The position numbers were made by a program, and so were the translations under genes. A stretch of 64,000 bases of DNA from Thozetella sp. PMI_491 (Eukaryota > Ascomycota > Sordariomycetes > Chaetosphaeriales > Chaetosphaeriaceae), in assembly GCA_021432635.1 (NCBI GenBank), contig MU270037.1, forward strand, positions 124,001 to 188,000. Direction: 5' to 3'. Below the pieces are notes generated by a model. The model ran no database searches. It had not been told where the DNA came from and saw nothing but the letters and a program-made list of their open reading frames with translations. Numbering within the stretch: the stretch's first letter is position 1; the number at the start of each line of letters is the position of its first letter. Positions 21,829 through 33,182 of this stretch are shown one piece after another.

Positions 21829-23663
21829 ATGCTATCTCGGTTCTTCAGAGAAAAACCCCAGAGCGTGTGGTCGACCTTCGGCTACTGCCTATATGTCGGC
21901 TTAGGAGCAATCCTGTTTGGCCTCGATCAGGGTTGTATCGCTGGTTTGTTCGCCGTGCCTCAGTACGTCCCGTTTCGCCATCTCGCGTCGGGTCTTTTCT
22001 GACCAGACTAGATTTATCGAGGACTTCGGAGAGTTTGACGAGGGCACAGGAACGTACATCATTGCAGCCAACAATCAGACACTGCTCTTCGGCTTCCTGC
22101 TAGTTGGGGTTGTCCTTGCTTGCATAGCGTCGGGACCGATAGGTTCTAGATATGGCCGGCGAGCTGGACTTGGCCTCTGCGCCATCACTTCCATTATTGG
22201 GCCTGTTATCCAGATCGCGGCCCCCAGTGTTGGCGTTGCATGTTTCGGAAGAGTCGTGAGCGGTGCTGGAATAGGATTCGCTGCAAATTTTTGCATAATG
22301 TACTGGGCCGAGGTCACCCCAGCGCAGTACAGGGGCATGATTGTGTCTGTTCTCCCTAGGAGTAGGCCTTGGATATACACTGACTCGAAACTAGGATGAT
22401 GTACCAAGGCTTCATCAACCTTGCCCAGTTTATCGGTGCCTGCATTAATGAGGGGACGCACGACATTCCTAACAAATGGGCTTGGCGAGCTCCTCTGATG
22501 ACCATGCTGGGCGCCCCTTTGATCATGCTAGCCGCTCTCCCTTTCGTTCCTGATACTCCCCGTAGGCACCCTGAGGCTCTCCATATCGATGACCCGAATT
22601 AACACATGAAGTAGGTTGGTTTGTGCATCGAAATCGTATCGAAGAAGCCCATGCAGCCATGCGCAAAATCCGAGGCTCAACTTGGTCCGAAGAAGAAGTG
22701 GCGGAGGAGATTAAAGAGGTGGTAGCTATGGACCAGATCGAGCGTGAGCTGGAAGGTTCTTCATCCTACTCGGATTGCTTCAGGGGTACAGACCATAGAA
22801 GGACGAGGATTGTGATCATGACGTTGGTCGTGCAGCAATTTACGGGGATCAGCTTCATCACTGGGTGAGACTGTCAATCCCCCACCGCCCGCCATTATCT
22901 TTTATCTTAAACATGAACTGACATCAAGGCATAGATACGGCACCTACTTCTTTTCAATCAGTGGCATTTCGGATCCGTTTACGATAACCGTCATCACCAG
23001 CGTCTGCGGCCTAGCCGGATCTGCCTCCGCATTCCCCCCTCGTCAAGTACTTCGGCCGACGCACAGTGCTGATATGCGGCGCCATTGTATGCGCATTCTC
23101 GATGCTAATCTTCGCCATCGTCGGCGTTGCGCAACCTAATAGCGTCGCCGCGGCAAGGTGCCTAGTTGCATTCGTCTGCACCTACATTTTCACGTATGGA
23201 GCCACCTGGGGTCCAGTACCGCAGGCCGTCATCGGCGAGATTCCGTGCAACCGCCTCCGGTCCAAGACAGTCTCGATTGCAACTAGCATCAACTGGCTTT
23301 GCACTACTTTTATTATTTGCGGCACCCCTTATCTGCTCAGCCCCCAATATGTGTATCTCGGCACGAAGCTCGGCTTTATTTTCGGAGGATGCACCTTGCT
23401 CGGAGCAATCTGGGTATTCTTAGATCTTCCCGAAACCAAAGACAGAACATTGGAGCAGATTGATGAGATGTTCCTCAATGTGAGTACTCCTTGCGGCTTC
23501 CAGAAGTAGCAGCCTATACTAATGAGGCACGTTGCAGCATGTCCCGGCGCGCAAATTTTCGACTTATACCTGTACTGGGCGCGCCGGCAATATGTCACTC
23601 GAAAAAGTAGCGGCACAAAAGCTAGACCGCAACGTGAAAATCGAGACTGTTGAAAAGGCATAG
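21829..23663 (+). CDS. MFS sugar transporter, probably frameshifted
   Basis: About seven exons reconstruct a hexose/maltose-type sugar porter starting MLSRFFREKPQ. Visible landmarks are GLGAILFGLDQG in helix 1, RYGRRAGL after helix 2, YWAEVTPAQYRGM, MYQGFINLAQFIGACIN, FVPDTPRWFVHRNR (the PESPRWL equivalent), VQQFTGISFITGYGTYFF and the closing LPETKDRTLEQIDEMF. The final exon codes a tail ending VEKA. At 23034-23039 a run of six C residues puts the frame out by one: removing one C restores SAFPLVKYFGRRTVL, the expected loop. Without that correction the protein truncates about two-thirds through. It may be a real null mutation or a homopolymer sequencing error. Confidence 0.75.
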
Positions 23664-24108
23664 AGTGTGTTCATACCATCGATATATTTCGAGGACCCAA
23701 CAGCAGGTTCTATATCGTAAACCTCGTCACACGCTGAGCGCCATACTTAAAGAAAGGCAGTTTTCCTTAGTTGCACTGTACCGAGTAGCATTTGTTTCTT
23801 CGTCACCACGATCCTCAAGTTAAAGTGGAGTACAATACGTGCCTCGGTTGCTTGTACTTCTCAGAACTAGGCAGCCTGATACTCATCGGTAGTCGCAATC
23901 CCGAATTGCATCCTTCATCGGTTAGATTCGCCACGTCTCTGTCCCTTGGCCGACAGCCTGCCCCGAGAGTGAGATTGTTCTAGTAATGTCTCGCGATTTT
24001 CCTGCACTACCCGGGCGTATAGGAAGCACAAATCCCACTACGGAATACACGGGAGCTGGATTCATAGTTCGCAGCAGAAAGCAAGGTAACAAACAAACAC
24101 ACTAACTA
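23664..24108. other. Intergenic, no gene seen
   Basis: Spacer between the sugar transporter and the second MITE. No feature recognised. Confidence 0.4.
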
Positions 24109-24548
24109 ACGTAATCCACAAGTGCCTCGACCATATAACTGGGTCGACTAGTCGTTACTACATAGTAAATCGTGATATTTCTTAACAACTTCAAGCTCTT
24201 AAATGTAGGTAAATACCTTTATAAATTAGCCCATAGATTAAAATACAACTAATTTATGCAAATTAAACATCTTGAACTTTTTAAAGAATTTCTAATATTT
24301 AATAAATAATAAAAAACAAAAGCAGAGATAAACTGTCTATATTTTTCAATTTATCACAGAAATTTAATTTTTTTTAAAAAAGAAATAAAAAAGTATCCGG
24401 ATTAAAGATTCCTGTCGAAACACTCCTGTGAGATTTTATAGGATTTTATGAAGAGTTGATGACTTGAAGTTGTTAAGAAATATCATGATTAGTATGTAAT
24501 AACAAGTGGTTGACCCGCTTGTATGGTCGAGGCACTTGTGGATTGCGT
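24109..24548. mobile_element. Second MITE-like element sharing termini with the one at 4787
   Basis: A 440-base element with terminal inverted repeats of about 40-45 bases. The left end starts ACGTAATCCACAAGTGCCTC and the right end is the reverse complement of a near-identical copy (ACGCAATCCACAAG...), with a few C/T differences. The first 14 bases match the element at 4787 except for one C/T difference, so the two belong to one family or share a transposase. The left flank has TA (24107-24108); the right flank is TG, a decayed TA. The centre is extremely AT-rich and non-coding. Confidence 0.78.
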
Positions 24549-24867
24549 TGGTCTATACGTACTGGAATGGCCCGGGGCAAGGGGCTCGGAGATGCTAGTG
24601 GATCATGTGGAAGTCGCCGGGTTCCTTTTGGAGTTGGTTGCGGGCTAAAGTTGGAGGCCGGAGACGCTAGTGGGTGGGTCAACTTACACGCCTGGGGAAT
24701 GCCTGGCGTTCGAAACGTCTCCTTGCCACGACATTGGATCCTAACACTATATAGATCCGTAGTTCGAATACAAGGTGGGAAGGTAGTAATAATTTGTGCT
24801 TGAGCCTGCCCTGACACACCTGAGTTCTCGCGCCCTCGCATCGATAGAACTTGATCTATTGTTGACA

Positions 24868-26732
24868 ATGGGGAGTATCACAGACAGCCGTACCACAAGC
24901 GGCTTGGAAAAGTTCGGCAGCGACCAAAGATTTGCAACTAAACCTTGTGTCACGGACCCTGATGCGCTTGAGGCTGAACAAGTAGCTCTCTATATTAATG
25001 AGCTAATCATTAATGGATTTGCATCTCAAGAGTCACTCGTGGCGAACTTCCGAAATATACCTTACGCAAGAGTTCCAGCCCGATGGCACCAAGCGATCCC
25101 CATTGACCCGACCAAGGAGAAAGGGTCCCTTGAAGCTACCCAGTGGGGTCCTCGGCCCCCACAGCCTATCGATGTTCTTCACGATGCGACGCGGCACCTA
25201 TACCCTAGAATGGCGACTTTGATCGCCAATCTGAATTCGAATGTCTGAATCTTAACGTCTACGGTCCTAGATATGCCCTTGGCAAAGGTGGCCGTGGTCT
25301 ACCAGTGCTCGTCTGGATCCATGGGGGAGCCTTTGTCTACGGAGACGGTGGCTGCGAGTTTGGTAAGTTGCCGACGGGCTGTAGTAGCTTCGGCGTTACT
25401 CACTCGAGGTAGATGGCCAATATCTTGTTCGCCGGTCTATCAATCTCGGCGAACCTATCCTCGTGGTTGGTCTCAATTATCGTCTCGGAATTTTGGGCTT
25501 CTTAGCAAGCAAGGAACTCCGGGAAGAGGCCCGATCACGAGGCGAAGTTGGATTCAACAACCTTGGGCTGCACGACCAGAGGGTTGCTTTGCAATGGGTT
25601 CGCTCCCCCAGCTTTTATCGCAAATCTTCATCCTGATGGTGTTATCCTTCACCAAGTTACTAACGACGTGTAGATCCAGCAGAATATCCATTTCTTCGGA
25701 GGTGATGGCTCACGCCTCACTGTTGCAGGCGAATCGGCAGGAGCAATATCCATCATAGCCCATTTACGCAGCCGAGTTCCACTATTCCAAAACGCTTTCA
25801 TCATGTCGCCCGCAATGCTCATCCCGGCACCGGTGGAAGAGGTGCAAGGCGTATACAATAATCTTGTATCCAAGTTAGGTCTCTCTGAAGCTCCTGCTGG
25901 GCAACAACTGGCGACCCTACGCAGCCTGTCCCCAGAGGAGCTCCATCGTCTCACGGGAGACCGAGACAACATCCTCTCCGAAGATGACGAGTTCTTCTCT
26001 GACTGGGCCGACCAGAAATGGGAAGAAATCACTACACTGCCTTCGTGGGTCCGGCGTGTGGCTATAGGCTTGACGAAAGACGAAAATATCCTCTTCGCTC
26101 AGCGTTGGGCTGCTATGTCAGCCGAAGAAATGTACCGTGAATGGGAGAGCGTATATGGCGACCCGAACTATGCGCAAGAGGTATTCACTGCATATAACAT
26201 CACGATAAAGTCGACACAGGCCGAGCTTCTCGCCGGGTACGTGGCGTATACGAGCGATGCCATGTTTGACAAGGCTGTTCACTCCATCGCTACCACTCAT
26301 TTGCGATCTCCGCACCCAGCCAACCCGAAAATATATTTATACTCGTTTGATCAACCAGATGTTCTGTCGCCCAACCCAGTGTTCTACGGCGGTGCCTACC
26401 ATTCGCAGGATAACGCATTTCTCTTCCAATTTCCACAGGTTGCCGGACCCTCAGCTCCGGTCAAATTCCAAGCCACATCCGATACATTCAGTAGCGCTGT
26501 CCTGCAGTTGATACATGGGAAGGAGCCATGGGAAGATGTAAGTGTTTCAAGAAAGTTCATGTCCTTTAACGCGGAGGAGTCGAGATTGAAGGACGAGGCG
26601 GAAGGGCCGCTCGTTAGGTGGGACAAATTAGTGGGGACGGAGGAGAGACTCAAATTATTTATGAAGGGAAAGGATCTAATGTACCGGGCTATGGCTTATG
26701 CAATGGCTCTCCCGGTTGATACACATAGGTAA
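24868..26732 (+). CDS. Type-B carboxylesterase (possible frameshift in exon 1)
   Basis: An alpha/beta-hydrolase of the carboxylesterase B/cholinesterase family. It starts MGSITDSRT at 24868 and has no obvious signal peptide. The motifs in order are NFRNIPYARVPARWHQ, ECLNLNVYGP, VLVWIHGGAFVYGDG (oxyanion hole), ILVVGLNYRLGILGFL, GFNNLGLHDQRVALQW, then after an intron FFGGDGSRLTVAGESAGAISI with the nucleophile serine. Introns lie near 25362-25411 and 25612-25673. Between MATLIANL and EFECLNLN (about 25233) the frame changes without a plausible intron, which suggests a one- or two-base indel. The protein ends VDTHR at 26732. Such esterases cleave esters or carbamates. It lies at the left edge of the catabolic gene group, transcribed towards the MFS transporter. 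Confidence 0.78.
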
Positions 26733-27114
26733 GTAAGAATGCGCGATAGCTTTTGATTCTATTATTCTCGATTGTCCGTGGTTTGCATATTTGATTTCTT
26801 AATACAGTACGTAACTACGCAGAGGGGGAGTATGATATTATTTAGTAGAATCTACCTAAGGTACATGGGGAAACGTAAGTAGCTGTGAAGGGTGAAGAAT
26901 GGCTACATTATGAAGATAGTTTACTAAAGACGTGGTAACATGGTTATAACTATTGGCGTTCCAGAACATCTACCCTAACTCAGAGAATAAGTGAAAAGCT
27001 GGTAATCTCTTATCCATAAGCCGTAACACTCTCCTAAGCCGGCGTTCTGACAGTGAAACTGTATTGAGCGATTAAGCCTCGTCCCATCGTTAGAGAATAT
27101 AACACCATACACCC
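26733..27114. other. Convergent intergenic spacer
   Basis: About 380 bases between the 3' ends of the esterase and the MFS transporter. No feature recognised beyond AT-rich 3'-UTR-like sequence. Confidence 0.4.
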
Positions 27115-28852
27115 TCACATATGGGCACGTGCCAGAAGATCCCTCTCGGCTTTGGTGCGTGGGACCGCGGGCACCACCAACTTGAAGATCCACGGTAGGC
27201 ACAGCATGATGATTGCGGCGGCGCCACTAAAGGCGCCGACGCTGGCGAAGCCGAGGAGGTAGCGCGGGGCGTCCGTACTAGGCCACAGATAGCTCCCGTA
27301 CATCAGGGATAGGTTCCCCATGGAATTGACGATTGCCAATGATACAGCGCGTTTCTCGTTGGGAAGCGGCATGACCTCGCTGCAGTAATTGAAGATGAGA
27401 GGGATCGCTGTATATAAGCCAGCTACTAGCAGACACATCATGACATAGCGGGCCACACCGCTCATCACGTTCATAGAGACCATACAAGCGACAAAGCTCA
27501 AACCAAGCAGACCCGCAGCGTGTAGGCGGCGGTCTCCGGTCTTGTCTGACGTGTATGAGAAGATGATCATGCCGATGGCGCCCACGATGTAGATAGGAAC
27601 CGTCATCCACTGCGTCATGACGCTGCTGTAGCCCATGTATGTTTTGAGGATAGTTGGGATGAAGTAGACGATGGTGGTAGAACTGTCGTCGAGGATGTAG
27701 ATGAGCGCCAGTACCCAGGTGCGAGCATCGGCCGCGGCAGCTAGAAGGCTCTGCCAGGCAGTCAGGCGGAGGGTTGCCTGCGAGACGTTGATCTGGCGAT
27801 CGTGGAGGATGCGAACATAGGCGAGTGTGCGCTCCTCGGGCGTAAGGTGTTTCGACTTGAGGGGGTAATCCGATAGTACGAAGTAGAAGATGATGCCGAA
27901 GAAGACAGCCGAGACGCCTTCGATGAGAAACAGCCACCGCCAACCCGGCCAACCGCGTGCGCCCTCGAGGGACCCGATGATCGCCCCAGCCATGATGCCG
28001 CCAAGGGCAGGCGACACGCATGACGAGGTGAAGAAGATGCTCGTTCGCTTCGCTGGAGTGCAGATTAGTAGCAGTCAAAATTCCTGCGCGAGGGAGGCGC
28101 CTCACCGAGTTCGTCCTTCTTGTACCAGCACGTAAGCAGGTAGAGGCAGGCAGGGAAAAGACCCCCCTCAATGCAACCCAGGAAGAAACGGCCGGTGATG
28201 AAGCCTTCGAAGGTCGTTGCCTGAGATAGGCCGCAGACGATAACACCCCAGATGACCATGATGGTGGGCAGGTAGATGGCCGGGCTCAGGCGGACCATCA
28301 GCAAGTTAGATGGTACCTCGCACAGGAAGTAGCCAAGGAAGAAGATCGAGATCAAGAGCGAGTATTCTAGGGTCGGTTAGCAGCGCGCGCAGCGACGGGG
28401 TAGAGAGGGAGGCCCACGAGCGGGGCTGGCATGCAGGTCGTCGCTCAGGCCGGCAGCATTGGCATTGGACTATGAAGAATATCAGCCAGGAGATTCGGGA
28501 CTGGCCTTAGCATGGCACGTACGATGTTGCCCCGATCCAGGTAGGCGAGGATATACATCCACCAGATGGTGGGGAGCAGGAACCAGTCGATCTTACGCAC
28601 GAGGCGCTTCTCGGCATCGCTACCGGGCACGTAGCCCTCCAGGGCGAGCTGGTGCTCGGCCTCTTCTGCCGTGAGGTCCGATTTGTTGACATGGCCTTCT
28701 TCGACGTCAGCCGCGGCGACCGCATCTGCCTGAAAGTCTTTTGTTGTCTTCTCGGTCGACATGCTATATTTGGGATGCTGCGAGCAAGGGTGTGAAGGCG
28801 TAGACGGACCCTCCGTGATGCAGGGCTCTATCTCGAGGGGAGGTGTCGCCAT
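27115..28852 (-). CDS. MFS transporter, anion:cation symporter (Dal5/Tna1-like)
   Basis: Exon 1 (28852..28523) encodes an acidic cytosolic N terminus, RLVRKIDWFLLPTIWWMYILAYLDRGNI. A small exon near 28475 supplies NANAAGLSDDL. The next, from about 28362, gives EYSLLISIFFLGYFLCEVPSNLLMVRL through WYKKDELG. The last, from about 28052 to 27115, gives RTSIFFTSSCVSPALGG to the end. About 12 membrane helices are traceable, and the length is near 500 residues. Family members carry nicotinate, allantoate, pantothenate and other organic acids. An alternative in-frame ATG is at 28762. It is divergently transcribed from the FAD oxidase at 29486 across 633 bases, so it is a candidate importer for that enzyme's substrate. 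Confidence 0.85.
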
Positions 28853-29485
28853 ATGTATGTTTTATCCCCCTTTATCGTGGCCTGCCGTGCATCCCTTGTC
28901 GATAATCTCATGCGCCTTGTCGACGCTTCGCAGTCGATAGGGGCTGCGGATCATCATCGCAGTAGCGCTGCTGGGCTCATGCTAGCTCGTCTCTCCTCAC
29001 TTTGTTATCGGTAACCTAGGCCATGTCACGCCTCCCCCGCATTCGCGTCGGATTCCGGCCTTTAGGCGGTTAAGTCGAAGGTGGGCTGCTATGCAGTGCG
29101 GTGGCAGTCGGTGCGCACTAGCGGGGCCGGCGCGCATTTTCGGCACGAGCACCGATAAAAAGTTCGGCGCGAGAACCGAGCCTAGCGACCCCGGGCTATC
29201 CCCGATAGACTCTGGGCCTTATCGACGGGCGGCATTGAGACAAGGCCGAATCGGGGGTCACAATCCACGCTCGACGCCTAGACCGGCGCCATGGCCCCAG
29301 GGGCTAGCGCAGCGGCGACAAGCCATAATCACGGTGTAGCATCAGACCACTTCTACAGAGCCTCTCGCCTAGGTAGCGAGAGCGCATTGACGGCTCTCCG
29401 ACATAAAGCTAACAAGTGTCCGTCAGAGACTATTCAAGACAGCAGCAGCTTGGTAGTCACATACCCGAGGCCACCGCACCGCGTC
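28853..29485. promoter_or_regulatory. Shared divergent promoter, MFS transporter / FAD oxidase
   Basis: 633 GC-rich bases between two divergent start codons. It contains CGG/CCG triplets such as the GGCGCG-rich segment near 29130, but I could not define a repeated operator by eye. Confidence 0.4.
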
Positions 29486-31052
29486 ATGGCACCCCTTCCC
29501 CAGAAAGCCGACCTTGTCTCGGTCCTGCGTGGACAAATCGCTCGTGACCCCGGCCTCCCGCCGGCGAACCCAACTGCCTCGCTGTGGCAGACGCCCCCAC
29601 ATCCGGATGTGTCCAACCTGCGATCCAGTACCCTTCCGCGCCAGGTGGATTTCGCCATCATCGGTTCCGGGGTCGCGGCCTGTGGTGTAGCCAAGAGCTT
29701 GCTAAGCAATGCCCGGTCCGGAACCCGATCAGTTGCTGTGTTCGAGGCCCGCACGCTCTGCAGCGGCGCGACCGGTCGGAATGGCGGTCAGTTGACGCGG
29801 CTGCCGCCGACCCGGCACACGCTTATGAGGGAGGCGTTTGGCGTCGCCGAGTCGAAGAAGGTCATGCTCTTCACCGTGCGCGGCCTGGACGAGATGCACC
29901 GCTTGGCTGAGAGCGAGGGGCCGGGGCTGGAGGCGTTCTCAACGCGCACGCGCCTGGAGAAGTTCTTTGCCTACTACGACGAGGCCGCCTGGCTGGAGAC
30001 GCTCGATGCGATCAAGCTATATGACGCCGAGGTACCTGAGGATGCCGGCGCCTACCAGACGGTCACCAAGGAAGACGCGGAGAAGGTAGGGCCACTCCTG
30101 GAACCTAGAGCCACCGGCACTGACGGATCATAAGATCTACAACGTGAAAGGGGTGTACGGCGGGGTCAAGCTCGCGGCCGGCACCTGCTCGCCCTATAAC
30201 CTGGTTACCGGGGTCTTCGAGATCCTCCTAAACAAGTACCCTGCGCGGCTTACTATCGAGACCGGCACGCCCGTCACCAAGATTGTGCACCGGGACGACG
30301 ATGCACGCTACCCGTACCTGCTGCAGACTTCCCGAGGCGCAGTGCGGGCGGCTCATGTGGTGCACTGCACTAACGGCCACACTGCGCACCTCGTTCCCGG
30401 GCTCCGTGGCAAGGTGTATCCCCGCCGGGCCACCATGTCGGTGCAGTCACCTGGCCCTAAATTTCCAGAGATGCGCCAGCGGCAGTCGTGGTCATTCTAC
30501 TTCGCGCCATCACTAGACCGTGAGACGGGTGTCATTGAGACGGGACGCTACTATGGCCAACAGCGCGCGGATGGAGATCTATGGGTGGGCGGCGACCAGA
30601 ACACCGTGGTAGGCCTCGTCTCGGCCGACGACACCAAAATCGACGGGGCGTCTAGCGCCAACATCCCTACCTTGCTGCCAAGGCTCTTCTCTGACGCCTG
30701 GGTAGTGCCACGGCCAGACCTTCGGGGCATGTGGTCGGGTATTATGGGATACACCGGCGACGGCCTGCCGCTCGTGGGTGGCCTGCCAGTAAGCGCCACG
30801 GGACGCCAGGGACAGGGGGAATGGATTGCCGCCGGCTGGAACACCTATGGGATGACAAACGGGTTGCTGTGTGGCTACGTGCTCGGTGCGATGATGCTCG
30901 GAGAGGCGCCTCCGGCGTACTTCCCACAGTCGTATTTGGTGACTGACCAGCGGCTCGGCGGACCTCAATTCTCGCTGGACGCTGTCACCAGCGACTTCTT
31001 CACCCGGATCGGGGCTAAGGAATACGTCCAGGAAAGGAGCGCGAAGTTGTAG
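29486..31052 (+). CDS. FAD-dependent amine/amino-acid oxidoreductase (DAO family)
   Basis: Two exons (29486..30085 and 30135..31052) join in phase, giving 505 residues. VDFAIIGSGVAACGVAKSLL at about residues 54-73 is the GxGxxG FAD-binding Rossmann motif. FEARTLCSGATGRNGGQLTRLP follows, the second signature of PuuB/glycine-oxidase/sarcosine-oxidase-like flavoproteins. MGYTGDGLPLVGGLP and GWNTYGMTNGLLCGYVLGAMM form the C-terminal FAD contact. Such enzymes oxidise a C-N bond of an amine or secondary amino acid and release hydrogen peroxide. No peroxisomal SKL-type tail (it ends AKL, which could act as a weak PTS1). Next to a P5CDH and an N-demethylase, the likeliest substrate is an N-methyl or cyclic amino acid; this is inference. 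Confidence 0.85.
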
Positions 31053-31285
31053 ACAATAGAAACTATGCAATAGTTAAGGTGGCCAATCCACATGCTCAGC
31101 CACGAGTCGATTTCCGGAGAATCACAGCCTGGAATCTGCAACTCATTGCACACGCGAAACAGCGAGTAGTCTTCGGGTATACCTTCTAGGAGTTGCCTTC
31201 AAAATTCATCGGCGGCTTGCACTTTCATCTAACATGGATAGACAAGGCAGAAAGGACAACCGCGCCGTACTCAATTCTATCTCGT
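31053..31285. terminator. Convergent 3' spacer
   Basis: 233 bases separating the convergent stops of the FAD oxidase and P5CDH. It must hold both polyadenylation regions; AT-rich but without a clear consensus. Confidence 0.35.
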
Positions 31286-33182
31286 CTACAGAATGTTGGA
31301 TGGATAAAGAACACTATTAATGGTGGAAAAGTTCTCTTTGATTGTCCTCTGCGAGGTAAATCGTGTCAGTAGCCCCGCAGTGCCAGCCTTGTCGTTGGTG
31401 CCGCTGGCGCGCGAGCCCCCGAAAGGCTGTTGGCCGGGCATCGCGCCGGTGCACTGATCGCTACATCACGGTTAGCGGGGGCCGGGGAATAATAGGGCAT
31501 CACACACTTGATATAAAAGTTGCCGGCCGCGAAACGGAGCTCCTCGGTCGCCTCCACAATAGCGGCGCGGTCTACCGCAAAGATGGAGCCCGTAAGTGCG
31601 TACTCGGTGGTCTCATCAACAAGTCGGTAGATAGCGGGGCCGAATTCGGCGTCCGGGTAGACATAAATGCATACGAAGGGGCCGAAGATCTCTTCCGTCA
31701 TGAAACGAGACCGCGGGTCCGTAGTCTCGACCACAGTTGGGCGCACGTAATAACCCACCGAGTCGTCGCAGACGCCACCAGCAAGAACCGTGATCTCGGG
31801 CGCCTGCTTCGCTGCAGCCACGTGCTCAGCCACGCGGTCGAAGGCGGCACGGCTGATGACAGGCCCCATGAAGTCGGTGACGGCATCACCCATGAGCAGG
31901 GCTTCGGTCTCGCGTACAACGATGGCCTTGAACTCGACAGCAAGCGAGGCCGGCACGTAGACGCGCGAGCAGGCGCTGCACTTCTGACCCTGGTACTCAA
32001 AGGCCGCGCGCACCGTCTTGAGGGCGGCGTTGTGTACGTCAGCCGTTGGGTGCAGAAGGTGGAAATTCATACCTCCAGTCTCTCCCACTACGCGAGGGTA
32101 GGATCGCCAAAAGTCCATCTTGGCGCCGAGTTTAGCCACGAGGCCCCGGAAGACGGCAGTGCTCCCTGTAAAGTGCAAGCCGCCTAGGTCACGACTGCTG
32201 TAAACAGCATCCGTGACGAGCTCGGCATCACCAGGCAGAAACTGCACGACACCCGCGGGGAGGCCAGCCTCGAGCATGATCTTGTGGAATAACCAACTGG
32301 AAAGGACAGCTCCGGGGCTAGGCTTCCAGACCACGACGTTGCCCACGATCAGCGGCGCCAACACGAGATTAACAGCGAGCGCGGTGAAGTTGAAGGGCGA
32401 GATAGAGTAGACGAAGCCATCCAGTGGACGGACCTCGGCCCGACTGCAGGTAGTCAGCAGTGGCTCACGGGGTGGTTACGGACGCACCTACTTCCAGACA
32501 TTCGGTGCATTCAGTGGCGGCTGGTTTTGGTAGAGCCCAGCAGCGAGCGCGGGGAACATGCGAAGGAAATCGAGGGACTAGGGAGGTGAGTACGGCCCCA
32601 GCGACGAGGATGGGGAACTAACCTCGGCGACACAGTCGATATCCGCTTGATATGGGTTCTTGCCCTGCCCGAGCATGGTGGCTGCCATCATCTGGTAGCG
32701 GTATTTTCCTTCCAGCAGGGCCGCGGCGCGGTAGAAGATGGCAGCGCGGTCGTGGAGCGATGACCTTGCCCACGCCTTTTTCGCCTCCAGCGCGCCCTCA
32801 ATCGCCCGGGTTACGAGCTCTGGGCTGGCTTCTGAGTATCTCGCCACCTTGGTCTGGTGCGTAAATGGGTTGTCCTGGGCCGCACTCGGCGTGATTACGA
32901 CCTTTGGATGGGTCAGCCTGGGTGCATGGGACGGGAGGTCGGGTGGCCAACATCCTTGCCATCTACGTTGGGATGCACATCAAGCGGCAGCTGCCCTCTC
33001 ATCTCGTTGAGGGCCTTGCTCAGGGCCGCTCGCTCTGGCGTGCCGGGTGCATACGAGGTCTATATGTTTGGTATCAGCGTAAGGCGAGCACTAGACGACA
33101 CCCGCCAGCTTACAAAAGGTTCATTGGACAGAGAGAGGGCGCTGAATGCGCCGAGCGCCGAGCTGACCGGGACGGCGGCCAT
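31286..33182 (-). CDS. Delta-1-pyrroline-5-carboxylate dehydrogenase (ALDH4 family)
   Basis: Six exons join in phase: 33182..33114, 33059..32952, 32901..32623, 32577..32492, 32443..31508 and 31460..31286, giving 550 residues, the normal ALDH4 length. The order of landmarks is YAPGTPERAALSKAL, FVYSISPFNFTALA, GNVVVWKPSPG, LHFTGSTAVF, VGETGGMNFH with the general-base Glu, FEYQGQKCSACSR with the catalytic Cys, MTEEIFGP, and [30 protein letters not shown]. The enzyme oxidises glutamate semialdehyde (P5C) to glutamate, normally in the mitochondrial matrix after proline dehydrogenase. The family Lys after GETGG is Met here. Its presence inside a compact catabolic group, rather than alone, suggests an extra pathway-specific copy. 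Confidence 0.9.

Noticed and set aside
31461-31507. Apparent loss of the conserved C-terminus of P5CDH
   Set aside because: A 47-base intron leads in phase to [19 protein letters not shown] and a normal tail, so the gene is intact.
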